Source: Septoria linicola (Eukaryota; Ascomycota; Dothideomycetes; Mycosphaerellales; Mycosphaerellaceae). Taken from it: a stretch of DNA of 64,000 nucleotides. Every line of letters starts with the position of its first letter. The first letter of the stretch is position 1. The stretch lies in assembly GCA_024114885.1 (NCBI GenBank), contig CP099425.1, forward strand, positions 1,612,001 through 1,676,000, given 5' to 3'. Under the pieces are notes generated by a model. The model was not told where the DNA came from and ran no database searches. It saw only the letters and a program-made list of their open reading frames with translations. This document shows, piece after piece, positions 23,303 to 34,829 of the stretch. The translations under genes were made by a program, and so were the position numbers.

Positions 23303-24340
23303 ATGCCTCTCGCGGACTACTTCACCCTCAACACAGGAGCCAAGATCCCAGCTGTCGGCTTTGGCACATGGCAAGCAGCACCTCATGAGGTTGAGAATGC
23401 TGTTGAGGAGGCTTTGAAGCAGGGTTACCGCCACATTGATGGTGCTGCGATCTACCAGAATGAGAACGAGGTCGGAGCTGGTATCAGAAAGTCTGGCGTG
23501 CCTAGAGACCAGATCTTCTTGACTGGCAAGCTGTGGAATACTAAGCATCGCCCTGAGGACGTTGAGGCGGCTCTTGATAAGTCGTTGAAGGATTATGGGA
23601 CGGATTATCTCGATCTGTACCTTATTCATTGGCCGGTGTAAGTGTCCTTCCAGCAAACAATCCGGAACCTTTTACTGATAGCATGAAGTGCCTTCAAGTC
23701 CGGCGACAAGTTTTTCCCACTAAACGACGAAGGCATCTTCTCAATCGACGAGGAATACCAACAAGACGATAAGCTCGCCGAGACATACAACGCCATGGTC
23801 AAGCTGCTCTCCACCGGCAAAGTCAAAGCCGTTGGCGTCTCCAACTTCAACAAGCGCCGCCTCGAGCACCTCCTCACCAAAACCTCCACCGTCCCCGCAG
23901 TCAACCAAATCGAAGCCCACCCCTACCTCCAACAGCCCGAGCTCTTCGAATACTGCAAATCCAAAGGCATCGTCGTCGAAGCCTACTCCCCCCTCGGCAA
24001 CAACCAAACCGGCGAGCCCCGCACAGTTGACGACCCCAAAGTCCACGAAGTCGCCAAGGCTGTGAGCAACGACCCTGGTGCTGTGCTGGCTGCTTGGGGT
24101 GTGCAGAGGGGGCAAGTTGTTTTGCCAAAGTCTGTCACGCCGTCGAGAATTGCTGCGAATTTGAAGGTCAAGGAGTTGCCGAAGGAGCACTTTGAGGCGT
24201 TGAATGCGTTGGAGAGGGGGAAGAGGTTTAACAATCCGAAGAGGTGGGGTGTGGATATTTTTGAGGAGGGGCTGGGGGATGATTTTGAGAAGATTGCGAA
24301 GGAGGCTGCGGCGGAGAATAAGCAGAAGTTTAAGGTGTAG
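23303..24340 (+). CDS. Aldo-keto reductase (GCY1/glycerol dehydrogenase-like)
   Basis: An NADPH-dependent carbonyl reductase with a TIM-barrel fold. Two exons, 23303-23637 and 23689-24340, with a 51-base GTAAGT intron and exact phase, giving 328 residues. The catalytic tetrad is complete: Asp46 (HIDGA), Tyr51 (AAIYQNE), Lys76 (TGKLW) and His109 (LIHWP). The VGVSNFNKRRLEHLL and VNQIEAHPYLQQPEL segments and the PKSVTPSRIAANLKV cofactor-binding motif are typical. Fungal relatives reduce glyceraldehyde, dihydroxyacetone or sugar aldehydes; the exact substrate cannot be read here. Codon choice in the second exon is strikingly C-rich in the third position (about 23800-24060). Confidence 0.93.
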
Positions 24341-24934
24341 AGTGATAGCTTATCCAGTACTGAGGCTAGAGTTTCCAGCTGCTCTTCTGTACTGTGCTGT
24401 CTTTCGTGAAGTCGTTGATGCTGTTCTTTTCATGCTGCTAAGCATTGGCTCTAGAAGTTGTCGAAGTTGTAAGACGGCACGAAGATAAAGTCAGATGGAA
24501 CAAGAGACCCTCCTACATAGTGCCGTCATATCATGTCGCGTGAGAAGGCCGAATGATGGGGATATCTCGCACACGGTTCTTGTAACATGCGCGGGGCAGA
24601 GTGGTCGATACACCTGAGCGGGCAGCACATAGTTGTGTTACTGCGGCGCGTTGCATTGGCTGATCACTGCGACACTGGGCGAGAGATATGTATGTTGGTG
24701 GCACAGTCCGCGCGTACTCGACGAGTGGAAAGGAGATTGAAGGCGGCTGCAGTAGAGTGCTCATCAGCCTGATCCTGGAAGAGCTCCGTGCCGTGCCGAA
24801 GTCCGGGCCAAAGATTCTCTCATCTAAAGGCTGCCATTCCTTTACGCCAATGTCTCTTGTATTTAGCTGCCTTGTGCTTTTCGGTGTACGAGTCTTGGAC
24901 TTTATTCGAAATATCGTCTCTTCTTGATCATGCC
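24341..24934. other. Intergenic region, no gene recognised
   Basis: Short frames on both strands (24531-24998 minus, 24688-24927 plus) show no domain. The 3' part is presumably the promoter of the glycosyltransferase gene. Confidence 0.45.
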
Positions 24935-25952
24935 ATGATGTGGTGGGCGGCTTCTTCCACATCTGAGTTGCCGATAGCTGCTGACCACTCTCAGGCAATA
25001 TGGCAGACGACTCTCTATCACGGTCGGCTGTATCACTATTCTAATACTGCTATACTTCCTCACAATCGATCCTCCCATATGGCCTGGCAACCGCGGACTT
25101 GGATTAGACGTCTCGCAGAGTCCGCCAGACCAAGAGTCTGAGCAGCCAAACTCGACACTGTCTGACCACCCAAAATGTGGCGTGACGAAAGTATCGATGC
25201 TCTACGGAGCCCACAGGTTCCCACAGCTAGAAGATGCCCTCCGCACCCACGAACGGCACAGCAAACGCTTCGGTTGCTCTTTTCTGAAACTCGAACACGA
25301 CATCACGACTCGCAAGATGTACAGCAAGCAATATTTCCTCATGTCTATCATGCTGCAGGAGCTGGCCAAGCCGGTTGAGGAGAGGCAGCAGTGGCTCATG
25401 TGGGTCGATGCTGATTCCATCGTTGTGAATGCTGCGCTGTCTCCGGAGGTGTTCTTACCTCCCGACCATCTGAAGGACGTTTATGCTTTGGTGACGGCTG
25501 ATCAGAATGGCTTCAATGCTGGCATCTTCTACATCAGGGTGCACCCTTCCTCGATCGACCTCCTCACGCAGACTGTGGGATATCCTCTTTTTCACCCTGA
25601 TGAGGATTTAGGATGGTTCGGCGAGCAAGCTGCTATGGCCAACGTCATCAAGTCCATAGAAGCAAGCTCGAATGAGTCCGCTTACCCAGGTATTGTGTGG
25701 ATGCCACGCCTGTGGTTCAATGCTTACCAGACTGAGCATGCCTTTGAGGGTGAGCCTGGTTCTGCGCTTGTGCATTTCGCTGGCTTGGCTGAGACGAGAT
25801 TGATGCACATGTCGAGATGGTTGGATGAATTGGAGGCGAACCAGGCCAAGTGGGAGAAGCCGTTGCACGAGACGTTTTATGAGGGCGCCATTGCTGAGTT
25901 CTGGAAAGATTTCGAGGCCAATGCTACGGCACAAGCTCGAAGAATTGCTTGA
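24935..25952 (+). CDS. Type II membrane glycosyltransferase, GT34 (GMA12/MNN10) type
   Basis: The catalytic part is clear: KVSMLYGAHRFPQLEDAL, the DxD motif in MWVDADSIVVN (nucleotide-sugar/metal binding), NGFNAGIFYIRVHP and GWFGEQAAMAN. Such enzymes add galactose or mannose in the Golgi. The frame is open upstream to 24978 without an ATG. It includes a signal-anchor (LSITVGCITILILLYFLTI) and a stem. An acceptor at 24994 (CTGAC branch, CTCTCAG) fits a very short first exon. An ATG at 24935 followed by a donor at 24940 or 24943 gives the right phase, so the protein would begin with one to three residues before QYGRRLSI. The first exon is an inference; the rest is secure. The expected length is about 320 residues. 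Confidence 0.72.
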
Positions 25953-25994
25953 GGCTCGATCCAAGTATGCACGAGCGAGCCGGCATTGCTGTTG

Positions 25995-26806
25995 CTACGA
26001 CTTCTTCCGTGGATCTATATCGTCATGTGGCTCGAACCGAGTCTCCTTCGAAGGGACAGCAGAAGCTTCCCGTCTATGATTGCGGATGGGCAACTCGGAA
26101 AGGAGATCTGCTTGGCCCTTTGGCTTCTGACGATCAATCTTAGCTTTGCACACGGGCTTTGTGTGATATAAGCAGCTTACCTTTTCGAGCCCTGATGCAA
26201 AGCTCGCCGTCTGCTCCTCGTCGCTCTCTACGAACTCAAGAATGATATCGTCGTCCTGCTCGTCATTGCCAGTGGACTCGTCTACGGACTCAAGTCTGGA
26301 CTGTGCCTGCGTATCGTGGTCAAGTGCGGCCTCAGCAATTGCATCGCGTGGCGGAGCCTCCTGCCGACCTGCCCAGTAGGCATTGCAGTGGTCATCGAGG
26401 TCTTTGAACATTAGACGCTGGAAGGGGTGAATCAGCCAGATTCATGACATATGGCCTCTTGTGTAGATGCCGCGATCTCGCCAATAGCCTCAGGACTACC
26501 TGCGCTGCCGCTCTGTTTTAGACCACTTACAGAATGTGCTGTGCTCTCCCGTACTAGGTCGTCGTTCTGATTGAGTGCTTCACCGATTCGTATTGCTTCT
26601 GCGAGGAAGTCTCTTGCAAGCCAATAGCTTTCGGTACAGTTTGATCGCAATTGCCGCGCGGATGCTTGTATCAAGCGAGGACAGTCGAAGGCGGTAACAG
26701 GAGTCTTGCAAGGGTCTCCCGCGAGAGCGGAATCGCCTCGATCGAACGCCTCGCCCGCTTGGTCGAGCTTGTAGAGGTAGAATCTTGTTACGTTGTCCCC
26801 GGGCAT
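25995..26806 (-). CDS. Hypothetical acidic protein, two introns, TPR-like helices
   Basis: Three exons are inferred on the minus strand. The first runs from the ATG at 26806 to a canonical GTAAGT donor at 26530. The acceptor CTTCCAG ends at 26418 (intron of 113 bases, phase 0). A second in-frame intron of 54 bases begins with GTAAGC after ...ASGLEK and ends in CGTCAG before KPKGQADLLSE. The N-terminal half (YLYKLDQAGEAFDRGDSALA, then YWLARDFLAEAIRIGEAL) looks like a TPR-type helical pair. The C-terminal half is acidic (ESTGNDEQDDDIILEFVESDEEQ) and ends in a basic tail. No family is recognised; function unknown. The consistent phases and good splice signals are the support. Confidence 0.55.
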
Positions 26807-29736
26807 GGCTGCGTTGTTCGAATGACGGTGGCTTGATCAGGCTTGAGATGGAGGGCCGTGGCGATCAGATGGATGTGAAAGATAAAGTGGGGCGCCGAAG
26901 ACGAGAGCAGGCAATATTTCCAGCTGCAAGAAAATCAGTAGTTTGTAGTCAACTAACGCGTGGTGCTGCAGCTCGAAGCACACCTGCAGCACAGACGCTT
27001 TCATCTCAACTCCGACTTTCACTTTCACCTCGATGACCCACCTGGGACAAGCTGACCCCAAAACCACATATCGTGAGACCATCCGAAAAGCACAATGCCA
27101 CTCAATCTGCTCTGGAGCAGCAGCTCCGATTTGTAATGGCTTCCATTATCCTGATGCAACGTGGAAGCCTCTCGCTCGCGCTCACGTTGAGACCCTGGCT
27201 CGTCCAAGCAGCGGTTGAGCAACACCGTGGGAAAGGATCATCTACCAAGCTGGCCTTCTTCACGTACCACCAAGAGCCCACTCTGACAGCAAGATCTTTC
27301 CTGAGGCAGCCAGCCAGCCAGGCCACTAGAGGTGGAACCGCGCTTCTTCACTTACTCAGGCGCGCTCTGCGACGATCTCGACGGCCCTCCAAATCTACCG
27401 CATTATCAATGCATGGCCGGCGAGCACCACGTTCACTTTCCTGCTCGTTTGACCGCTCTCGCCGACACGTTCTCCAATCTTGCAGTCCTGCGTTCCACGG
27501 TGACCCATCTCCATGGCAAAGTCATGCACCTACGACCTTCGTGGTCCGGTTCACCTGGAGTCACTATTGTTCGCTGGCCGTGGTCGTGATGTCCATCAAC
27601 TGGCGAGGAAGCAGACAATGACGATAGTTGATGTTCGCTTCGTACCTGGCACGTCAATGTGCAGATGCGCCAACGCGTCGACGCGTCCACGCGTCCAGGC
27701 CTGCAAAGCCCCACCTCACATATGCAAGGAAGGTTTGCACAGCAACCGGACTTGCCGCGCGCTAGCGATTCTGCTGTATATAATAGCCTTCCCTCCCTCT
27801 GGCAACGCTCTTCTTTTCTCTTTAGCTCTCTTTGCCTTTTGGCTTAGGTACGGTTTACCATCCACCATTGACAACATCCGGCATGCGTACTAATGCCTCG
27901 ACAGATCAAGTGTAGTATCTGTTCTTTGTAAGTACACCTGATCTACTCCATCGAATTCATCTGCTAATATCCATCACAGTCAGTTTGTACGTTTTAAAAT
28001 CATCATCTTCGACACCCACGACATCGACTAACGACCACGTTCAGAATCTCTGAAACGTCACTACGGTGACATTCAACGATTATACTGTAATTGCTTTTCC
28101 ACAACCTTCCTCCCGAGCAACGCTGACCAGTCTCCAGTATTTTTGAAACCAGTCACTGAACCGCTGAGCTTGCTCATGTTCAGCGGCACCGTGTCGCTGC
28201 GCCTTCGCACTACCGCCAGCTGACGCGAAGCACTTTTTCATCATTTCGCTGCCGTTGGCAGAGGCTTGGAGAAGAAGCTCGACTCTTCACCATGGCCAAC
28301 TTGCAAAAACTCGATCGTGGCCCCTCGAAATTTCCCGCCAAGCCGTCTACGACCACATCACCGAACGCCAACCTCGAGCCACTGAGACAAAACGGTCGCG
28401 CAGCAACATAAGGCAACCAAAGAAATGCTGGCATACGATGGAGGGTAAAGACAATGGGATTAGTGAGAACAACAGCCAACGCGTACCGTGGAGGTTGAAT
28501 ACTATGCTGTGAGCATACACACTTACTCGAGTGGCGGAGCTGATGATCCTCGTAGAGCAGACAGCATATGCAAGTCTGGACAAAGATGCAATGCTAGTGG
28601 ATAAGGTCATCTGCTGTGCTGTTGTGGCAGTTGATTTCTGATCGTCAAACGATCCCTGCCCGCATGTCACGGCTTCCGTGCCAGAGCAATGAAAGGAGCT
28701 CAAACTCTTCGAGCGGTCTTGTATACTGCATCGGACACAAACGACGAGCGATAGATGGATCACGCGACGAGTGCTCACCAGAATCAATAGAGGTTGTACA
28801 TATTACAAGAACTTCAAGGAGGACAAAGTGGCGGCATGCTTCAGGCAAACACATGCTGGCTTGGAACCCATCGCTCGTATGGCGAAGGGGAGTTGGCAAC
28901 AGGCGAACTCCATAAGGGGTCGATTGTGCAGCTTCGGCGCGGGGGTCAAGCTGCAGAACAGTCCCAATCAGCAGTGGATTCTGTTCGGTAGATCACAGCG
29001 TCGTTAATCCCGGCGTCTGTCACTGTGCGCCTGCAACAGCTGATCGCTTGCACTGCAGGATGTCGTGCGCTGAGCAAACTCAGTTTGAGGTGGGCACGAC
29101 AAGGGAGGGATCTGGAGCTTGATCTTTCTTCGTTGCTGGAGGCATGCAGTTTGTAGAGGCATACAAGTACATGCGCAGTCACCAGGCATAATCCATTCGA
29201 GACGATGGTTTCAGACTGTCTTTCTGCAGTTCATGTGCTGCGCTCCTTTTCCCATTCATATGTTCTATTGGTACGTCTAGCTCGGCTCAGCCTGATTCGA
29301 TGCTTAGGGTTAGTTAAGCAAAACATCTGGGACGATTCTTTCTCGACCTGGCGACGACTATGTAATATTTTTGGTAAGGCAGATCTAGCTCTTGTGTCAT
29401 TCAAGTATTGTTTGTGCAAGTGTATGGGTGCTTGACCAATGGTGCGGCCGTGGTGATGGTTTTGGTGAATTAAGCCAAATCACTAAATTGCTCGCTGCGC
29501 GGATGGTGACCATACATGTATCCAAGATGATCACTAGCTTCCATGACAAGTGGACTGAGACATGCAATACAGGTCACATGCCGTCATTGACTCGCCGCGA
29601 AGGGCTAAGGCACTCGCTAATGGCATCCGATCAATGTCCTTGAGGTGGAGGTAGAGGCAGAAATACTAGTAAGCGACTTGACCCATGTGACGGCGCTGAG
29701 ATGCTCGACCTATCTACTTTCCACTCGCTCTCGAGG
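26807..29736. other. Gene-poor 2.9 kb
   Basis: No secure coding sequence. The frame at 27073-27621 has no ATG start and no domain. A TATA-like TATATAAT near 27777 and a strongly CT-rich run (27785-27840) precede an ATG at 27893 with a GTAAGT donor 35 bases later and further splice-like signals, but the exons do not join into an open frame (see findings). The rest appears unstructured. Confidence 0.4.
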
Positions 29737-30803
29737 TTAATCCCGATGACCACGGTCACGATGCTTCTCCCGCTCCCTCGATCGACTGCGGTGACTACGT
29801 CTATGCTCTCGGTCTCTCGACCGACTACGATGGTTATGCTCACGGTCCCTCGACCGATTGCGATGCCGTCGATGGTGATGCCGATGCCTGCTACGCCTCT
29901 CATCCCCCACCTTCGCAGGTGCGTCAAGACTGAAGCCATCGAGATCTTCCACATCATCTCTCCTCTGCATCCTCTGCTCCTTCCTCAGCTGCTCAATTTC
30001 CACTTTCCGCCTCCTCTCCCATTCCTGCTTGTCCTTCTCGCTCTGTTTCAGCTGCTTTTGAGCATTCTGCATTGCAGCAAACGGATCACTCGACACGATC
30101 CTCTTTGTCTCCCGGTTCCTCCTGCTTGGATCTTCGTTCCCCAAACGTCCTTACCTTTCAACTCGGCAAGCATAACTTCATTGCGAGATGCAGTCTCTAC
30201 AGGCTTTGTAGCTTGACCAGCAGCATACCATGGCTTCTGCATGCCGTTGTTGTATCCTGCAGCATTGCTAAACTTCATTGTCACCAGATCCTCCTCTCTC
30301 TTCCTCTTCTTCGCTTTCTCTGCCTCAGCCTCCTCATTCTTCTGCCTTGCTCGAATGTCCTTCTCCTCCGGCGGCGCAAAGAGCTGTATGTGGCCTGCAT
30401 GGTCCTGCAGAGGAGCCTCCACATTCCCACCTTTCTTGATCTGTTCAATGCTCAATGTCTGCTTCGCCTTCTCACCCACCTCACGATCCTGCCGAGCATA
30501 TCGAATGTCGCGATCGGTGTCGTCTTCGCCGTGTCGCCGTTTACGTTTACGATCTCGAGTTGCATAGTCCTCATTTCGACTTCTGTGATGCTCGTACTGG
30601 TGCTCATCTGGTTGGCTTTCTGGCAAAGCAGGGACCGCTTCACCTCGGAGAATAGCTATACGACGCGCAGCATCTTCCTCCTGCATGCGCTGCTCGGCAG
30701 CCTCTTCGCGAGCTTTGGCTTCAGCCTCATCCTTGCGAACGCGATCGATATTGTCGTGATTGTACACGTTCCATGACTTCTTGCCCAGCAGATGCAGGAC
30801 CAT
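29737..30803 (-). CDS. Cir_N-domain (LENG1-like) RS-rich nuclear protein, frameshifted in this sequence
   Basis: The N-terminus MVLHLLGKKSWNVYNHDNIDRVRKDEAEA is a Cir_N/LENG1-type start, found in proteins associated with pre-mRNA splicing. A long charged coiled region (EEAAEQRMQEEDAARR, then EKAKKRKREEDL) leads to GKDVWG. Expected continuation NEDPSRRNRETKRIVSSDPFA lies in another frame: the C run at 30139-30142 (plus strand) appears to be one base short. After the shift the frame stays open through a charged coil and an Arg/Asp/Ser/His-rich tail (SRDREHRRSHRSRSRERE) to a stop at 29737. Composition and domain order are preserved on both sides, so the gene is probably functional and the missing base a sequencing or assembly error. 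The full length would be about 355 residues. Confidence 0.75.
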
Positions 30804-32118
30804 GGTGACCGGTCAGATCAGCTCAGCTTCGGTGATTGCGATCGCAGAGAAGCGCAGATTTGGCGCATCAAAGTCTGTCGCAAGTTGACTCTGGTCGTCA
30901 GCAGGACAGAAAGTCTGTCGAGTATAAAGTGTAGACTTCAAACGCGAACAGATTGTGGTTCATCTACTAGAAAGTAGCGATCTGATCAACACGCGTGAGC
31001 TATCTGCGAGTCACGATCGATCGTCAGGAACAACTCTCCGAAGCTGTGCAACGAGTGGATGGAAGCTGGCAGCCGTTCTACAAAGCAGCAACGTCTCGAG
31101 CCACGTCGTGCAGCATGTCACGAACTGCCTTTTCCAACGTCCTTCTGGAAGAGTGCTAAGTTAGAAGAAAGCTACTGGCAGCGGAGACATATCTTGGCCG
31201 ACTAAATTGGTTAGGAGATAGCGTTCGTCTGCATTTGTACTCTTTGCTCGAAGAGTCTCATGTCACTCATCTCTTCCCTCACTCCCTGGTCCTTGCATAT
31301 GCGAGATGCAGTGGTCGACGCTTTGGTGGAGAGGCCGCTTGCCTGCAGGCAAGGTGCTGCTGCGTCTTACGCCACCACCCAAGCAATGTTCATCTGTGCG
31401 CTCCACACAAGCTCTCCGCTCGCTTGCGCATCGGACATTTCGCACCTGTAACAGCAGTGAGCTCGATTAGAATGCACCTTTGTCCTGCTCATATGGCTGC
31501 ACGGCAGGGCACGGTCGTTACCAGCCGCGGCCTGTCACTCTCCTCACACATTGCTCATACCACTCACACAGCACGATAGGGTGGCCATCTGCCTCACGGA
31601 TACGGCGGACCGAGATAGCTGGCACGGATTGCTGCAGCCCACGCACGCACACCAGACCGACTTTGATCGAGCGTATTCAATCTTCCAAGAAGTTTGTGTG
31701 CCACGGTTACCCGCGACGCTGCAGTCGCTCCAGTACTTGATCAACGCCATTTCCTGCTCTCGCTTGGATAACACTACCCACTGCTGCTGGACGTATTGTG
31801 TCGAGTCGTTGTCGGCGTAACTACTGTTTCATCCTTCCCACTCGTGTATCCTTCGCACCACCTCCCAACTGCCCCAGCCGTTTGTCGAACAGCACTCAAT
31901 ACCACAGCTAGTTCTAGCTCGCCGGCACCCTTCAACGGAGAAGCTCTGGCTAGAATTGCGCGAGAAGCAGCTTATCGCGCTGCCACTCCACACTCCCGCA
32001 CGCGTCCACCGAAACACGTCTGCCATTATTCTAGTCCAAAGTCACATAGACTACACAACACGCGCTAAGACTACCGGCCGGTTCGCGTCGGTCGGCTTCC
32101 ACCTTCTTCACGACCATC
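30804..32118. other. Divergent intergenic region
   Basis: Separates the LENG1-like gene from the gene at 32119. Frames at 31235-31820 and 31796-32273 show no domain. The last few hundred bases are C/T- and A/C-rich, like a fungal promoter and leader. Confidence 0.45.
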
Positions 32119-33750
32119 ATGCCCGTGTACTTGCTACATGGCTTCAAATGGCCGCGACCACTGATCCGCATCCACATCATCCTCCAGAACCTCGACGATG
32201 CAGCTGCAGAATGGCTCGTGTCGCCAGGCACAACTGCCTGCATGCTCGACAACTTCCAGCAGCTCTTTCCTGACCAGATGAAGCACCTTCCCAACCTGCG
32301 ATTCGTCGAACAATTCGACCCAACAGACGAGTCCACAGCCACCAATGCCCCCAGCCAACCATTCGCCTATGTCGCCGACATCTGTCAAGAAGTCAAGCTA
32401 GGCGTTGACATTGACGAATTTCGAGGCAAGGGCGTGACTGGCGATCAATGGTCAGCACTCATGGAGCTACGGGACAAGATTGCGCCTGAAGAAAGGCCCG
32501 GCTGGTTTGTGGTTGTGTGTGGTGACGAAGAACGCTGGGCTCCGCCATTGATTGAGACTCTACAACAAGCTGGACAACACAATGGCATACGGCGGGACAG
32601 CGAGACGGAAAGCTCGCTCTACAGCCATCGACCAAGCTCAGAGGTCGGTACATGCACAGCGTAGGATCAGAGCAGGGCTAACAACAAGCAGAGAAGAGCA
32701 GCGTCTAGAGACGGAGAGCCTCGAGGACTCAAGAAGCTGTTCGGTGGCTTCTCTCGACGAAGGAGGTGAGTTGGCTACAGCAGTGTGCCACATCAGTGCT
32801 GACCTCCAGCAGCCAATCCTCCATGCATGGGCCGCCGCAGATCAAACAGCAACATCCTCCCATGCCATCACCGCCCAAGTCTGCAGACAAGCCTCCACAG
32901 CTGCCAGTAAGTCCCAATCGAACACCGTAGCCCGACTCCCAGAATCATAACGAACGGTAACTTAGTTGCTGAGGTCTATGGGAACTTCCGCACAGTGAGC
33001 CCTGTACCGCCTACAGCCATTGAGCTGTCCACGGTACCACCCACTCGTGCTGGAGACGAAAGCAGTCGATCGAGATCGATCTCACCCATCGAGGAAGAGC
33101 CCTCGTCCACTCCAGGCACAGAGTATTCAGTCTCACCCATGCGCACGCGGCGAGGATCAGACGACACAAAAACCCCCTCAAGAGACGTTAGCCCGGTTGA
33201 GGTTCGCAGGGCGAAAAGTCAGCTTGATCGTTTGCGTGGTGTCAGTCCAGTCACCGTTCGAGCACCTAGCCCACTATCACGGCAACACAAGCCGAGTGAT
33301 ATTTCGGAAAGAGTGGAGAAGAACGATCGATCGGCACCTGCCCCCAAGGTGCCCACTAGTCAGCCAGAACGGCAAAACAGTGGTCGAAAGCGTAGATCGC
33401 TACAGAAGCCACAAGTTGGAGCTCCTGCATGCTATCATCCTCCTATGACCACGACAGAGGTTGCAGGTGCTGATGACGATGGCGCATATGAGGTTATCAC
33501 AATGGCACCGCGATCGACGACTCCTGTACTCACCCGCCTCGACTCGAAGAAGCGCAGATCAGTCACTTCTCCCACTAAGGAGAGAACCAGCCCGGACACC
33601 TACAAGCCGAAAGGATCTAGGTTTCCTGTAAACCCAAGCGGTCAGCCCCGAAGAGATTCTAAAGGAGCTGATGCAGTGTTCGGTCAAAAGTTGAACCAGT
33701 TCGACTTGGTTGCGAATAATATCGAGAACGCATTGAACGGGATGCGATGA
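32119..33750 (+). CDS. Hypothetical protein with conserved-looking N-terminal domain and disordered phospho-rich tail
   Basis: The N-terminal about 165 residues (MPVYLLHGFKWPRPLIRIHI..., then FAYVADICQEVKLGVDIDEF, WFVVVCGDEERWAPP) form a compact domain I cannot name. Inferred exons are 32119-32643, 32692-32765, 32810-32906 and about 32966-33750, with donors GTCGGT, GTGAGT and GTAAGT and branch sites CTAAC/CTGAC. They join GLKKLFGGFSRRR to a Pro-rich linker. The last part (VAEVYGNFRTVSPVPP...) is Ser/Pro/Arg-rich with repeated SP sites and ends VFGQKLNQFDLVANNIENAL. At the third junction the phase is off by one if the canonical GTAAGT at 32907 is used. Either a weaker donor at 32911 is used or one base is missing next to the site. 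No function is proposed. Confidence 0.6.
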
Positions 33751-33992
33751 GTACGAGTTCGCAACAGTAATATCATTTCAATTCAGCTCAGGTTCAAAAA
33801 GCTCTCATATCATTGTCGCTTCGTCCTTGCCAGTCGTAGAAACAGGCTGCTTGCCAGACGCGATCGTCGTCCCTTTGCACATCGCGGTCTGCCTGGACGA
33901 CACAAAGTACTGAAGGATCTCTGCTCTCACTACATTGCCCATGATTCGCCACTCTATTGCGCCTCCATGATTTCTGGCCAGCCGCGGAGCAC

Positions 33993-34829
33993 TCAGGACC
34001 GAGCAGAGCCATACTTTTCCAGGCCCGCCTGCGCCACCTGATACTTTAGATCAACGTCGGCGCCACAGGTCTGGTCCAGAAAAGCCTCGAGCCGGTCTGC
34101 CTGGACTTCGGTGTATCCCTGGTTTGCCCAGAAGTCCGCCTCATTGTTATATTTCCTGGGGACCCACCAGAACAACACTTCAGTTCCGCGCAGCTCAACC
34201 TCTCGCACTGCAGAGTCCAGTTCTTCCCACAGATCTCGGTTCGCCACTACATTCTTGGCGGCGCTCTTCCAGCCATTGATCTTCCACTTGTCGATCCAGC
34301 TGGTAATACCCTTGTAGACATAGTCCGAATCTGTCTTGATGACCAAGATATTCATCTTTTCTTCCTGCAAAGCCTGGAACTGAGGAGTCAAGGCCATCTT
34401 CAGACCTCTGATAGCGGCTTGCAATTCGGCCTTCTGGTTTGTCGCCCCTCGGTCCACGAGCGTACAGCCATGGTTCAATACGCTGCCTTTGCCAACATAG
34501 ACTCCGGCGCTAGAGAAGACGAGATCATTGCGCTTGCCGTTACTCGGGCATGCCCCATCTACAGCAATGACAAAACTATCGGAATGGTGCACTCGATTAC
34601 CACATCCTCTACATGGTGGATCATTGCCGTGGAGAGGACAGACCAGGTGCACGAAGCCTCCTTTGTCCTGTGTGATGTTGTGGTGAGGCAGGTCTGTTGC
34701 ATAGCCCCACTCTGTTTGTATAAATGCACGCGGAACTTTCGCGTCGCTGGAGTCGTGGTGAGAACTATGGGCTCGGTTGATATGGTGGTCTACGAGAGCA
34801 GTCGGAATTGGCTGGAGATCAGAGCGCAT
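33993..34829 (-). CDS. RNase H-fold protein (RNase HI-like)
   Basis: A 278-residue protein whose C-terminal two-thirds is an RNase H domain. The acidic residues are in place: Asp91 (IAVDGAC), Glu135 (QKAELQAA), Asp167 (VIKTDSDYV) and Asp232 (YNNEADFWANQG). The WKSAAKNVVANRDLWEEL segment and WWVPRKYNNEADFWA are typical of fungal RNase H proteins. RNase H cleaves RNA in RNA:DNA hybrids. A CPLHGNDPPCRGC segment before the domain may bind zinc. The frame stays open upstream to 35285, but that extension lacks homology-like features and from 35097 runs into a MITE, so the ATG at 34829 is the better start. It converges with the gene ending at 33750. Confidence 0.85.
   Translation of the reverse strand: MRSDLQPIPTALVDHHINRAHSSHHDSSDAKVPRAFIQTEWGYATDLPHHNITQDKGGFVHLVCPLHGNDPPCRGCGNRVHHSDSFVIAVDGACPSNGKRNDLVFSSAGVYVGKGSVLNHGCTLVDRGATNQKAELQAAIRGLKMALTPQFQALQEEKMNILVIKTDSDYVYKGITSWIDKWKINGWKSAAKNVVANRDLWEELDSAVREVELRGTEVLFWWVPRKYNNEADFWANQGYTEVQADRLEAFLDQTCGADVDLKYQVAQAGLEKYGSARS

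Noticed and set aside
22955..23656. Minus-strand frame of 233 codons across the reductase start
   Set aside because: It overlaps a well-supported gene antisense and has no domain or signal.
23795..24065. Plus- and minus-strand frames inside the aldo-keto reductase
   Set aside because: Third-position C bias of the reductase exon creates Ser/Pro/Thr-rich and Gly/Val-rich shadow frames.
29301..29320. TTAGGGTTAG, telomere-like
   Set aside because: Only about one and a half units, in ordinary sequence. Too short to call an interstitial telomere.
29701..30776. Long plus-strand frames opposite the LENG1-like gene
   Set aside because: Leu/Ser/Phe-rich antisense of Lys/Glu/Arg-rich coding sequence; no real features.
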